Below are positions 36,624-49,500 of a stretch of DNA of 64,000 nt, piece after piece (positions within the stretch are counted from its first letter, which is position 1; each line of letters opens with the position of its first letter). Where the stretch lies: the NCBI GenBank assembly GCA_018389105.1, contig JACATO010000122.1:945001-1009000 (forward strand), written 5' to 3'. The notes below the pieces were generated by a model. It had not been told where the DNA came from, did not search any database, and saw only the letters and a list, made by a program, of their open reading frames with translations. The position numbers and the translations under genes were made by a program. The DNA is from Nautilus pompilius (Eukaryota > Mollusca > Cephalopoda > Nautilida > Nautilidae).

Positions 36624-38966
36624 CAGTCAGTCGTACTACGTCCCTTCAGTTATAGTGTAATAGAAAATAATTACTACAGGGGGGGGCGGCCCACTGAAAA
36701 CCAGTATCGATTTGAGAGCTTTTCAAAAATATCACCGACTAGAATTTATCTGTAATCAAAATAGAGTTTTAACAAATGCGTTGACTGTTCTGATGAATTT
36801 ACCAGACATTGATAATTGTTGTTTTGAAGCTGTTTAAGTTTGGTGTCTCTGGTGAAATGCCGGTGCACATACTCTGCATGCAGTGGCCCTATACAAACAG
36901 AAGCACACGATTATATTATGCATGTACATTGATGTGACCAATGAATGTCAAAAGGATTCACTTTTGGAAACACTGAATGCTGGTACAGTGATTGCCAAAG
37001 TTACCAGCAATGCAATGTCTACCCAACATCTTGTAAGGACAGAAGTTTTCAGACCATGCTCAGGTGCCTTTGCATTATTTTCACAATATATTCCAGACAG
37101 AACTGTCTGTTGATGTTTTTGACAAGACATTTACATTACTGTTACTGTGGACAGACCCCGCTTCTTCACCACTGCTTGACAAGATAACACTGGGCTAATC
37201 AAGAAAAGTTGGATCTTCGAGGATGAAATGCTTCCATCTTTTCTGTTGAATTTTCAGGATTAATGAGTTTTTTCAGATATATGTACCAGAGTTCATCACC
37301 ACAACCATAAAGGTTTGCTCAGAATTGCATTTCTGAGGAACTGACCCAGTGGCAGTGTGGATTGCCATTAATTCTGGTCATGGCTAATGGTTATACATGG
37401 CACAAATGTTGTTACAACACATTCTGCAATCTATGCTTCTCCCCTTGGTAATGAACCATAAAGGATATGTAACCAATTGGAAAATGGATGCCCCTTAAAC
37501 TCAGTGATGTAATCATTTGTGATACTCTGGTAACAAAGTTGAACTGTTTATCAATTTCTTTGGGTGTCTTGCACAAATAACATCAATACTAAACAGTTTT
37601 TGCAGTTATTTTTACAAATGTGCCTCAGTAGACATTTCAGAAGAAAAATAAAAAGGAAAGATCTGCTTTCTTAAAATTCCAATCAAAATTTTAATATTTA
37701 TTGTACTGATGATTAAAAGATTTAAATTCAATTATTTAAATTTTAAAAAATTACATGTATAAACACTGCAAAAAGTTAGTACATCAAATTAGAAATATTT
37801 ATATTAAATGATAAGTACAAATTTAGTATTAACACTTCAAAATAAAAAAGGGGGAAGCAGCTCATTTGGTTTTAATCAGTTCAGATGCTGCACTTTAGAG
37901 AATAATACTTTATTTCAATTATAATGTTGATAGTGTCAGTGATAAAATTCCTAAAGCTATTGAATGCAGTTGTATAAATAAGAAATCTGAAAACACACGT
38001 ACAACACATCATTCTAGTTGTGACAAAAAGTACTAACTCAGTTACAGATACTGCAGCAAGTTCTGTAGCAAAACAACAAGAAATAGGTTATGTTGAGAAA
38101 TTACTCTTTTCTATCATTCATTTAAGATACTGATATACCATCCATTTTTAAAATGTTCTAATATATAATCAGAATGAAATAAACATTATTTGACCAATTC
38201 TATTGTTAGAATACTGCATTTTATTCTCTGATATTTAATGACTGTATCTATCATTAAAACAACAAACAGATTATACTTTAAATAATATTTCTGAGATTGC
38301 TGTAGAAATCAGGATTAATAGGCTTGCCAAATTTTAAAAAAATAAACTGAATTAAAAATTTTATCTAAATAACATGGTTTTACTTTGTAAGAATCATGCT
38401 CATTTGTCAACATTGTTTAGGACTCTAGAGAGAGAGAGAACATGTCAGAAATGAATTAGTTAAGGTGGAAGTTAAGCTAGATTAATGACCATACTTGTAC
38501 TAGCATATTTACTGATAATCTAACAATAATGTGTTTCTGTAACTAAATGAATACTACTACACGTATTATGCTTTTGGACTTTAAATGTTTTAAACTGAAA
38601 GCTGTATATTTGCCATTTCCAGGACAGTGAGATTTGAAATTACATGCTGAATCTTGAATGATTTCAATCAGATTGTATAGAAATTTGAATATTAAAATGT
38701 TTCATAAAAAAAAAAACTGTAGATAAGCTTTTTTTAAATTATTAGGCATTAGACATTGTTATTAAAATATATAAATAAATTCTAATGTTTCAGATCATGT
38801 GTGGTATTGTGTTATTTATCCATCAAGTATTCTAGTGATTCTGATCTTAAAAGATAAATTTCTTACTACAGATGTCATGACATGAAATCAAAATTATTTT
38901 ACTGAGTAAAATGTCATTGGTAGAGCCTTTTTTTTTTAAATTCCATCTTTTAAAGCTTAAAATGTA

Positions 38967-39769
38967 TGGGGGACACTCCAAAAGTAATACCCCTTAGTTA
39001 TTTTGTGAAGAAGTGGTACAGTAATGAAAATCAAATGCAAGATACTTTGATATATCTCATCACGGCTGCAAAAGTTTTTTCCCCATCAGGAAAAAGCACA
39101 GTGCAACAGTTAAGAATGGTGGCTAGCACTGATACATGCTAAGCAGTAATCAGGTTTCTCACAGCTAAAGGGATTTTGCTGAATGAGATTCACTGCCACG
39201 TGATAAATATAAATGGACATGAGATGATGAGTACTGTAAGATATTGGGTAAATTGTGTGACAAGTGGAGAAAATTCCAAGATAGGCTTTGCAAAGGGCAT
39301 TTGGCAACAACCATTAACGAAGACAACAGACATAAGGTTGCTAGCCTAATCTGAAGATTAACACATCCCAGGTTGATCATCTCAGTGCTGGCTGACTTTG
39401 GTTAATCTGGATCTATGCTCAGCGGGTTCTGTGAACCTTGCCATACAACATCAGACACCATTGGATAAATTAATTAGACTGTGCTTTCTCACCCCCCCCC
39501 AACAAGGTAGTCCAGACTTTCATCTATCTCCAAACCTTTGAAGAAAGGCACAAGTGGACAAGATTTTAAAGAACGCTGTTCATCAATGGCTACTAAACAG
39601 AAACATGTCACTTTGTCATACTGGCACAAACTTGTGGTTGTTGAAAAATAACCACCAGTTATTTTTGACATACACACAAACGTTTTTTTTTAAAGTTTTA
39701 TAAGTTAATAATTTCAGAATTTTGAGAAAATAAATAAATAGGAAGCATTACTTTTGGCATCTCACCTCA
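38967..39769 (+). mobile_element. Decayed mariner element
   Basis: Flanked by TA; ends TGGGGGACACTCCAAAAGTA and, inverted, TGAGGTGAGATGCCAAAAGT. Inside, the N-terminal HTH_48-like region reads AVIRFLTAKGILLNEIHCHV and MSTVRYWV. A short match to the transposase C-terminus follows; the catalytic part is missing or unreadable. Confidence 0.65.
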
Positions 39770-40111
39770 TACAACCTTCTTGTACAAGGAAACAAACAAT
39801 CATTTCTACATATTTTAAAAACATTACTATTTATACTTCAGTTTCAATCCTAAGATACTTTGGAGGTCACAGCGTCGTCTTAAATGAGAGTAGAAATAGA
39901 ACTGTCCGAACCGATGCGTTTCTGAGCTTCTCAAAAGATAAGATAAGATAAAATAAAACACATTTTATGAAATAAGTTATTTATGTCATTAACTTTGAGA
40001 TAATTCCAGTAAATTTAAACTTTGGACTATTTTACGGGCAAAGTTAAAATATACTAGCATTTCCTCAAAGTTAATCACAGAGGTAAGTTACTGCCAAAAA
40101 TGTAAATGAAG

Positions 40112-40117
40112 TTTATT
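40112..40117 (-). terminator. TMX1 candidate polyadenylation signal
   Basis: TTTATT on the plus strand reads AATAAA on the minus strand about 380 bases after the TMX1 stop. It is a plausible 3' end; others lie further on. Confidence 0.3.
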
Positions 40118-40496
40118 AAAAGACCATAACTAGCTGTGATATACGTACACTCATGGAATTCCTGTCAATATAGCTGTTGTGTGTATTCATCAAATGTGCT
40201 GTCTTTGAATTAAACAAAAAAAACGACTGTACAGAAATATTTACAGTACTTGGTAAAAAATTGCTTCTAGTTCAAAGCTGACCAGCTGTCCAACATTCAA
40301 TCATCTCTAATATCCTTTCAAATCGAAAAATGTGTGTAAATGTATCTTTAAAATCCATTAACATTATGGTATAACAGATAAAAAAAATGAAAGAAACGAT
40401 ATGCATCGCCCCTGGATTTTGAAAATAATGGCCTATACACAGCTGTTTACATAGACAACAATTAAAAGCATTCAGACCACCACCACTCGTAGGACG

Positions 40497-40586
40497 CTAG
40501 TCTTGTGATGATGGCTGTACTGCTCTTTTTCTTGTGGTGTCTGTATCGGCAGCTATAGTATCATCAAGGATATCAGACTCATCATC
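40497..40586 (-). CDS. TMX1: TMX1 exon 8: acidic tail and stop
   Basis: 29 codons, DDESDILDDTIAADTDTTRK to QPSSQD, then TAG. Acceptor TTTTTGTAG. Acidic cytosolic tail as in the family, ending without a KDEL-like signal. Confidence 0.88.
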   Translation of the reverse strand, partial: DDESDILDDTIAADTDTTRKRAVQPSSQD

Positions 40587-43500
40587 CTACAAAAAGAAAA
40601 AGAAAATGGTGCACTACATACATGTTTCGTTATTAGCCAGATAAATCAAATCTAAATACACAAGTAAGTTACAAAAATAGTTATTTGCCTTTTTTTTAGA
40701 AGACATAAATTGAAATGAATTTTTTTATAATGCAAAAGATTTACAATCTGCTCAGAAAGTTAGTTTTGATGTCAAACTTTGAGAAAATGATACTGATTTG
40801 ATGCAACAGCAAGAAATGTCTAGTAAGCTGGCTCTTTCTACAAGCTTATTTAAAATAAACAAAGAGTGGTTACCCTTTCATTGTTATCCTTCAGCAAATC
40901 TTCACTTTCATTGCCTTGTATATTTACTGTTTTTCTTATCTGATTAGATCCATATTTTGGAGGGAAGATCAAATCACAACAACATACAATTAGCTGTAAT
41001 AGAAAGAAAGAAATAAACACAATAATTACAAGTTTTGAATGTGTGAACAAACAACCAAAAAAAATTCCATCTACAATGACTAACACCAGGTCATCATAAA
41101 TTGGCTGAGATTTTGCATGAATCAGTATTGGAAAAAGTTTTTGTAAATAAATGGAAGCAATTACCGCACATCTCTCCCCTCATGGCTTTGTGTATAAGGA
41201 CTTCCTGCCTCATTTAACTCACTATACAGAATAAAAATTCATGCAAAACATCCATTTCAGAAGTCCATCTCTTTCTTGAGTTCAGAATGAAATTAAAAGA
41301 ATGTATTCTAAAACACCCATATTATACATAAGTATTCTCTGTACATAGCAAGGTCTATTATAAACCATGTGTTGCCTAGTATAAAGAAACAAATTCAACT
41401 TAAATATTTTATAGAAGTAATTTTCAGTGCAAGGCTTTGACTACTGACACAAATAAAAGCAAGCTGATGATCAAAAGGTTCAACATTGATATTAAAAAAT
41501 ATAACCTATTTTTATAGAAACCAAATACACAAGTAGCATGACTGGAATGTTTGCTACCCTACAAAATAGTACAAAAAAAAGCAAACAATAATTTTTATGC
41601 ACTAATCTAACCTGATATTTGGGCTCTACTTACATCTGGACACATTTTTAAAAAAACAAATAGCTTGCTTTTTTTTGACATTGATAATTTATATTATAAG
41701 ATTGGAAATTAAAAACTATGAACTCATAACTGTTAAGTTTAACCAACTCTGTATGTGACTACAGTTGGGGCCAAAAAAGTAGGCTGACAAACAAAGAGCC
41801 AGAATAAAATTGCACTACCCATAACTGACACACTATCTATTTTCCCCTATTTCTGGTCTTGAGTTTTGGTCCTTACTACAATAGAAAAGCAGAAGTACAT
41901 TTCTTAAACTTTAGCAACTGATTCATTAATTTGACTAACAAAACACCTTAATTTGTTGTTTGCTAAAAGAGGTTGGATAAAAATCTAAAAAGACTGATTT
42001 CTGCCTCTACATTTTTAAGTTTATATCTACATTGAAAATATTGCAGCAGACTCTTGTGTTTCTTCTAAAATGTCTACATTTCATACGATAACACGTTTGG
42101 ACTAAAAGGGTTAAGCCAGTCAGTCAGAAGTGTTCTGATATAATCTTCAGCGATTTTCTCCAACACAGGCTGGCATTTACCAGAGAGGTCTGCTCATGCA
42201 AACAACAAAACCTGTATAACAACAAAAACAGCATTTATTGCTTTCATTAGGTAGATTAATATTCACTATTAAAATAAGGAAAACTGAATTTAGCAACAGA
42301 AATAGGCGAACTGGAGCTGAAGCTTGTCACTGTTTTTTCAAACTAAATAAGCAATTTTGTCATTAAGCCTACAGTTTTTAAAATTTAAATAATGTGTGAT
42401 CCATAAAGCTGCTTCTTTTAAATTTTTTTGCATACATTACATAACACTACCTTTATTAAAATATGCAGGACCTCTAGTAAAGTAATTTGATAGACATATG
42501 TAAATTAAACAGATTGTGTGTTTGATACAACATCTCTGGGGAATGTTACAGGTGGGTGAGGGATACCTGGAAAACACCATGCCTATGTGAAGCTTACAGA
42601 CCTCTTTTAGGAAAGTATCCAAAATTTTAATTCCTTAAATATCAAAAGTAACTCAATACAAACTGCTGCAGCATTAACATCAGGTGCCCTCATCTGTAAG
42701 GGCTAGGTAAATTCCAATGTTCTTATAAATATCAACACTGCCATGTCATGTTATTTAGACACCACAAAATTAAAATGACGGGCTATATCTTTAACAAATA
42801 AACAAAGTAGCCCTACTACTTCCAAACCTGCCCAGCCAAATTAGACCACTTGGTAGTTGTATGTAAACTATTTTAGTCTGATACCCCTGACTCAGCTTGA
42901 TGTAGCCGCGTGACATGGTTTCTTCTTCCCGCATCCCCAAATAAAGAGTTCTAGTAGAAATCTTCAGCCAAAGTCAGAAGTGTTGAGCTCCTATTGGCAC
43001 AGGATAAACAATGTCCTTTAGCAGATAACTGATGTAAAGACTGGTGTATGACAAAACAGCTAAGTATTTAATATTAACTGAAAGAAAACTAAACTTCCTA
43101 CCTACGTTGTGTTAACGATATACATCTGAGTTAATGAAACTGCAACAAAAGTAGAAAGTCAGGATGAGCTAAATATCCTTAGGTTCACTTAGCTGTTTAG
43201 CGGTAAAAGTAGGAAAAAAGTTACATTTCATTCAAACTAGAAAATGAAAGTTTGTGGCTTCAATTCTTCCACAGTCTATTGTTTTTTTTTAATTTACTTA
43301 TACTTCCTTGGGTAAAGAAAATGGTTTCTTGCAATGAGCGATATCTTGTTTACACGTCAATTTTTTTATTTTTGTTACTTAAATCCAACAAGTGCATTTA
43401 TAACTATTCTGCAAATAAAAAACAAAACAATACTGAATATAACTGCTATACAGCTTTGCTTGTGCAGGCATTCATCCTCAAACAAGACAACAGAAAAGGT

Positions 43501-46500
43501 CAGCTGTCTTTGGTATATTCTCCGATGTCGGTCAACAATATCCAACACTTAGCAATCACCATCGCGCTGCACGTTTGAGACAAACACCAGAAACAGCTTC
43601 TACAAAAATAACGGTACCGCATGCTGAAACAATCCTTAAGTGAGGAGAACAACGGGGAAAGACTGCTGCTAAACCAAGGAATGGTTCCATCTTTGGGTTT
43701 ATAGTTGTCCTGTATCATGTAAATACCAAATCAAAATTACGAGTCCATAACTTAAACAAATGAAGAAAAAAACAATTTACAACATATATTGAACATTTTT
43801 AATGCATGAGATAGATAAACAATTGTTCAGTTTAGTGCACTGTTTAGGTGGTATAAAAAAAGTCGTCATTAAGCGCACACAGTATTATTTAACCCTATAC
43901 ATACACTAGAGCATCACCATTCTACTTTTTACTTTCTGTATCAGTTTTTTTGTTTGTTTCAATTTTTAAAACAAGGGGTCTCAAAACCTTGAGTATTTTT
44001 CAATCTTTATTTATAGATTTCTTATTTATTTACCACAGGTCTATTCTTGGTTTTCTTTCCACACAAACATTACCAAAATTGTTACACATTCTACTTACCA
44101 GTCCTAAGATCAGGCCTGTTAGAAGTGTAGCAATGGCAAAAATCACATAGCATCCCCACTCTGGAATTCCATACTGGTCCGTCATCAGGTTGAACAGTGA
44201 CTTTAAAACAAAATAATAAGCAGATCTGTGAATAAATCATGTTTTTATCAATATATCTCTATTCCTGTCAGTAAGCATTTATTGAAGAGGTTTATGAATC
44301 TGTCCGTAATATGGACTTGCAATAAAGGCAGGCAAGCACCAAGTCCTTTTACCAAAAATTAAGGGCTTAAGAGTAAGATGTCATAAAAAGTCATAGGAAC
44401 CTGAAATGTAAATTAATGGCCAATTTCCAGTATAGCAGCATTGATGTGATAGAATTAGCAAGCATAGTGAAATGTTCACAGGAGGGAGAGAAAACTGGGA
44501 CCATGTGGAACTAAACCATTAATTTGGAAGAGGTCTCAAACTCTAACATAAACAAAAATACAGTAATGGAGAACAAAAGTAGCACAGTGAAAATCAAAAA
44601 AAAAATACCTGGATCACTATCAACAAAATCAATCCCTGAAAATACAGACTACAATTTTTCAATTGTGACAAACAAATAAACAAATTTAAGAAGAATTAAT
44701 GGTTCTGTATACTTATAATTACAATTTAGCTAACTTTCTGGTTGACATTTTATGGTCTACTTCAGTCAGACCACCTCATATGGCTAAAGATTTATTTCAA
44801 TTTCTCTCTTTATTGAAAAGTAACTGCAACTTTCATAATACGATACAATTACATTATCCTACTGTCACTTGTATTAATACATTATATCACCACCTGAGTG
44901 TGTAGTGTGCATTAGCCACAGCTTGTGTACAGCTTATTTAATAATAAACTGGTGTTGCTATGGGTCCCTCAATTCTAGCTGATGTGCATCTCTTTCTACT
45001 GAGGCACATTTAATACATACACTGATGAGCTTCTGTTTGCTTATTATACATATGTGGATGATATATTTTCTGCTTTTTCCTTGTGTGAATCTGCAGAATG
45101 CTTCTTATTTCACTTAATTTTTAATATTTTCTTTTGAAATGTAAAAGTATGAGAAAAATGGGAATTGTTTTTCTTTTTTAAAAACTCTAATGGCATGTGA
45201 CCTTGGTGGTGTTACTGTTTCTGTGTTTAGAAAATCCACATCTACTGGTTTTACAATAAAGTGGAATAGTTTCCCTCCTAGGCTCTATAAAAGTAACTAT
45301 GTATTCATTTCAACTTTCAGAGCCTTTAAGTGAAAAAAAAAGGAAAACTAACTCAAATTATGCCATAACTTGTATCCATTTTTGAATTAAAAAATCAATT
45401 TTCAACTTAAATACAGAATTGGTTCTTTGTTTCCATTTGAGGACTGACAGATTGTATTTTATTTAATTAAATGTTGGACCTGTTCCCCTGCTCATATCGA
45501 CGTATGAGAATCATATGATATAGTGTTCATTTTGTCAGGCAGGTTGGCCTTTCTTGACCATTTGCTTTGAATTCTGGGCACTGATATTGGCTTGGTCTTC
45601 TATGAACTAAAATCATTGAATCTTTGTTTATTTATAAATTATAATAACTTTTCATTAAAATATATCCATTCTGGTAATCCTTTTAAAAATGTGACACGCT
45701 TCTAATTTTCATGACCTCATATACAAACCTGTTCTTATCACAAATGCAAAGTTGTTATTTCATATTTTCAGTTGGAAGTTTATTTTGTTGATAATGAACA
45801 TAATTTATATGAAACATTCAGGCAATTTTTGCTTTTCGGAGCTTCACCATCACTGTATTTTTGTTTACCTTAAAGTTTAAGTAGTGTGCTACCAATTTTT
45901 TTGTTATGTCTCTTCTTAGAGTTGCAGCGGTACACTATGCCGCAGGCCAGAAGACATCCAAAAATTTGTTTTATAATTTATAAATTTTCTAACCTTTGAG
46001 TGAGTGAGATGAATGTGGATTCCAAAAGCAGTGAGCTGGGTTTCTCAAGCATCCAGAGAAAGTAAATGCACCTAAAATCTTAATTATTATTTCTCTCTCC
46101 TACAATAATTTTAAAGTTTTACAAATTTATTTTGTATATTCATTTTTATATTTGTACTGTTTAAAATTATAATATGCTCACAATGGCATCAAAAATTAGG
46201 GTCCATTATACAAAAAAAAATGTATATGCTTTCTCAATGCTTTACTGCTAATGAAAATGCTTGACTCTAGTCAAATTATCATCACTTTAAGCCTTCTGCA
46301 AAATTATGGACAACAATGCAAACCGTTCCTACAAAAGTTAACCTCCTACTTTGAGTACAAATTACATTCAACGTTCATAGAAATAACTTTCTCGACCACT
46401 TGGACATTTTCTGGTAACAGAGTTATTTCAAACCTTAAATCTATCATACAAAGTAGATAAGTAGGTACAATCTACTTGATAAAATGAAAGTAAGTCATGT

Positions 46501-49500
46501 GCTAATCACATTTGCACTTTCTATACAACTAAGGTATTTTTTATACTGAAGATTGACTGCTGATTAAATTTTTAATATTTTCAATTGTTAAATTAACTTT
46601 ATAATGTGAATCACCAAGCAGGGTACCCTGTACGCAATACTACTTTACAAAATCCTGCCTCAAAGAGTATTCTGGTGTTTTTGCTAATGAACAGTTCTTT
46701 GTAACATTTTTGCAGTCGTCATTAATAAATGTAAGAAAACATTAAACTTAAAGCCTGCAAATATACAAAACCATAGCAAAATCTTACCCTCATAAACATG
46801 GCTAACTTGAAGAATAAGCTAACAGCCGACATTCTGAAATGTAGAAGAAACATTTACATAATAAACATTTGTGTTAACAGAGGGCAGACAAAGACTGTCA
46901 CTCTTGGACTGGCTAATGTATGATTGCTTAATGTTACTCTGTTCTAGTTACCTCCAATCTCCTACAACTTATGCTGAGAGTACTAGAGTGGAAAACAGGG
47001 AGCCCATATTATAAAATTGTGATGAAGAGTTAGCCAACAAAAAACTATAATAATAAAATCATTCAAGAGTTACAAGTAAATATATGCTATATTAAGGCAA
47101 GTAGTATGAGCTTTAGTCAGGCACAGTAGTAATGAAGTCTGTCTGTCTGTGAAAGTTTATTCTTCCTGAAACCAATTTAACTAACATCAGGCCCAGATGA
47201 TTTTAAATATGTCTCACTAAAATTTAGGAGAAACTCTTAAAAAATATACTTAGATTTCTCAAAGCTTCAATAGATATTAACTATAGAGAATAATGTACTG
47301 CCAGTTGAGTTTTTTTCTCAAGTATCAATATACAATACAGCAGGTTTAGGATACTACAGGGTGTGGCAAAATGATCTGACACATTTGTATTTTTAATAAA
47401 AACAAAAGAGAGTAAAGAACGAAAAATGTGTTTTTATTTTCAAAATGTACATAGAATGCCATTTTGTTTCAATTGATGCATTGTTGACATTTTGTTTCAT
47501 TTCGTTTTCAGTTGCTGACATGAATTGGACGGGCGAACATCGCGCTTTCATCGTGGAAACCTTTATCAAAAACAACGAATCCGTAATTGCAACACAAAGA
47601 GCATTCCGTGTACACTTCAGGCTTGGTAGACATGATTCCGTACCTACTCGAAACACGATTTTGTTATGGGTTACCAACTTTAGAGCTAGTGGATCAGCAT
47701 TAAAACGAAAATCAACCGGCCGACCTCGGACTGCCAGAACTCCGGAAAATGTGGCAGCGGTAAGAGGTTCAGTTCAACAGTCTCCACGACGTTCGGAAAC
47801 CAAATGAAACAAAATGGCATTCTATGTACATTTCGAAAATAAAAACAAATTTTTCGTTCTTTACTCTATTTGGCTTTTATTAAAAATACAAATGTGTCAG
47901 ATCATTTTGCCGCACCCTGTATATGGGAAAATATATAAATTCCACATGTAGCTGAATACATCTATACATTATCGCATACATAAGACATACTAATTGTATT
48001 TATTTAGTTTCTACAATAATTAGAAATTTTTAAAAAAATTATAGATTCATGTCAAGATGTGTGTGTAAATCACAATCAACTAAACTATTATACACAAATA
48101 ACTGAAACAACTAAAAATCGACACAATCAGAACTCTACATTTTAATTGTAAGTTATATCATTAGTTATAGTGCCCAGATCTGAGTGAAACTCTAACAAAT
48201 AAAATTCTGTGCCAAGAGAATTTAACGAAAGAAATATAGTAGCAAACTAATTAAAACTGCACCATAAAACATTTTTTAGTACTAAACTTTCAGCTGAGTT
48301 CTACTAAAGCTGAACAGCAGATCAATTTTTGTAGCATTGTATAGTAGAAACATTCTCCTAATCATTTATGGATAAAAGCCTGTTGCTTATGATTCCAAAA
48401 AAACCATATACTTTAAATATTTACTGGTCATAAAAATATAAAAAAATAGAGTGTTATTGAAATTTTACATATTTAATTCCACTCATGAAGAAACACAAAG
48501 CAATAACTTAATAAAAAAAAACATATTCCTTAGATTCCATTACATGGTCATAAAGAAATGTCATGACTTCTGGCACCTATGGAGTCAACGGTCAAGCCAC
48601 CTTGTAACTATATGCAGGTGGTACATTGTCTGCACATGCTCAAAATGAGAAATCCGGTATTGCTTGCTACTCCTGGGTAAAGGTGACACCTGAATGAAGA
48701 GGGATTCCTGAGGCTTACTTGTCTACTAACAATGTCCCAAAGATTTTCAGTGATTGAAAGATATGGAAACATGTATGGCTTCTCCATTATGGTGATGTTG
48801 TTTGTCGTAAGGAATATAGTGACAACCAACCTCAATCCTGTGTCTTGGCACCTTCCTGTCACTACTAGGATGACCATGCTGCACAGATCTGAAAGCATCA
48901 TAGTATTCTTGTTGATGCCACCATACATGTAACCTACTGTCCAAAAAATACAAATTGAACAGATTTCATCAGAAAGTATCATTTGCTGCCACTGGGCCCT
49001 TGTCCAACAATCAAATATTGTGATAGCAACTGCTCAAAGAATGAACAACATATGAATGTCTGGCATGTATCATGAATGGTAGAGACAATCTCTGATGGTT
49101 TTCTCCAACACCTGAGTTCCTCTGACCACCAGCTAGTCTTCTTGGTAACAGTTACTATCCTGTTCTACAAGGTCATTCCTTTGATTGTCCATTCAGCACA
49201 AGTTTCTACAAGATGGTGACGAACCCTGCAATTAGTCTTACCATCTGGTGGCTGTATTGTACATAGTCAGCTATCTGGAGCAACATTAATCTGCCTGGAG
49301 ACATTTTGCAAATGACCTGCTACAAGTCGTCTCTGGTCACATAACGTAATATACCTGCAGACTACCACTGTGGATTTTACTGCAAAACTTAATATCAGTT
49401 ATATTATGCACACATTTTTGTACCCACATACAAACATAAATTTCAAAATTCACGTTTTTATACATCATGTAATAATTTTGATAAAATATACCCTAAACTC

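Larger units (their letters stand above)
35816..40496. other. Region between SDHAF4 and TMX1
   Basis: Holds the CpG-rich SDHAF4 start region, an 82-bp duplication, a possible LINE fragment, a mariner at 38967-39769 and the 3' UTR side of TMX1. At 36880-37600 the plus strand reads protein-like bits such as ELSVDVFDKTFTLLLLWTDP, interrupted by stops. This may be an unidentified pseudogene. 37600-38960 is AT-rich with nothing recognised. Confidence 0.45.
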
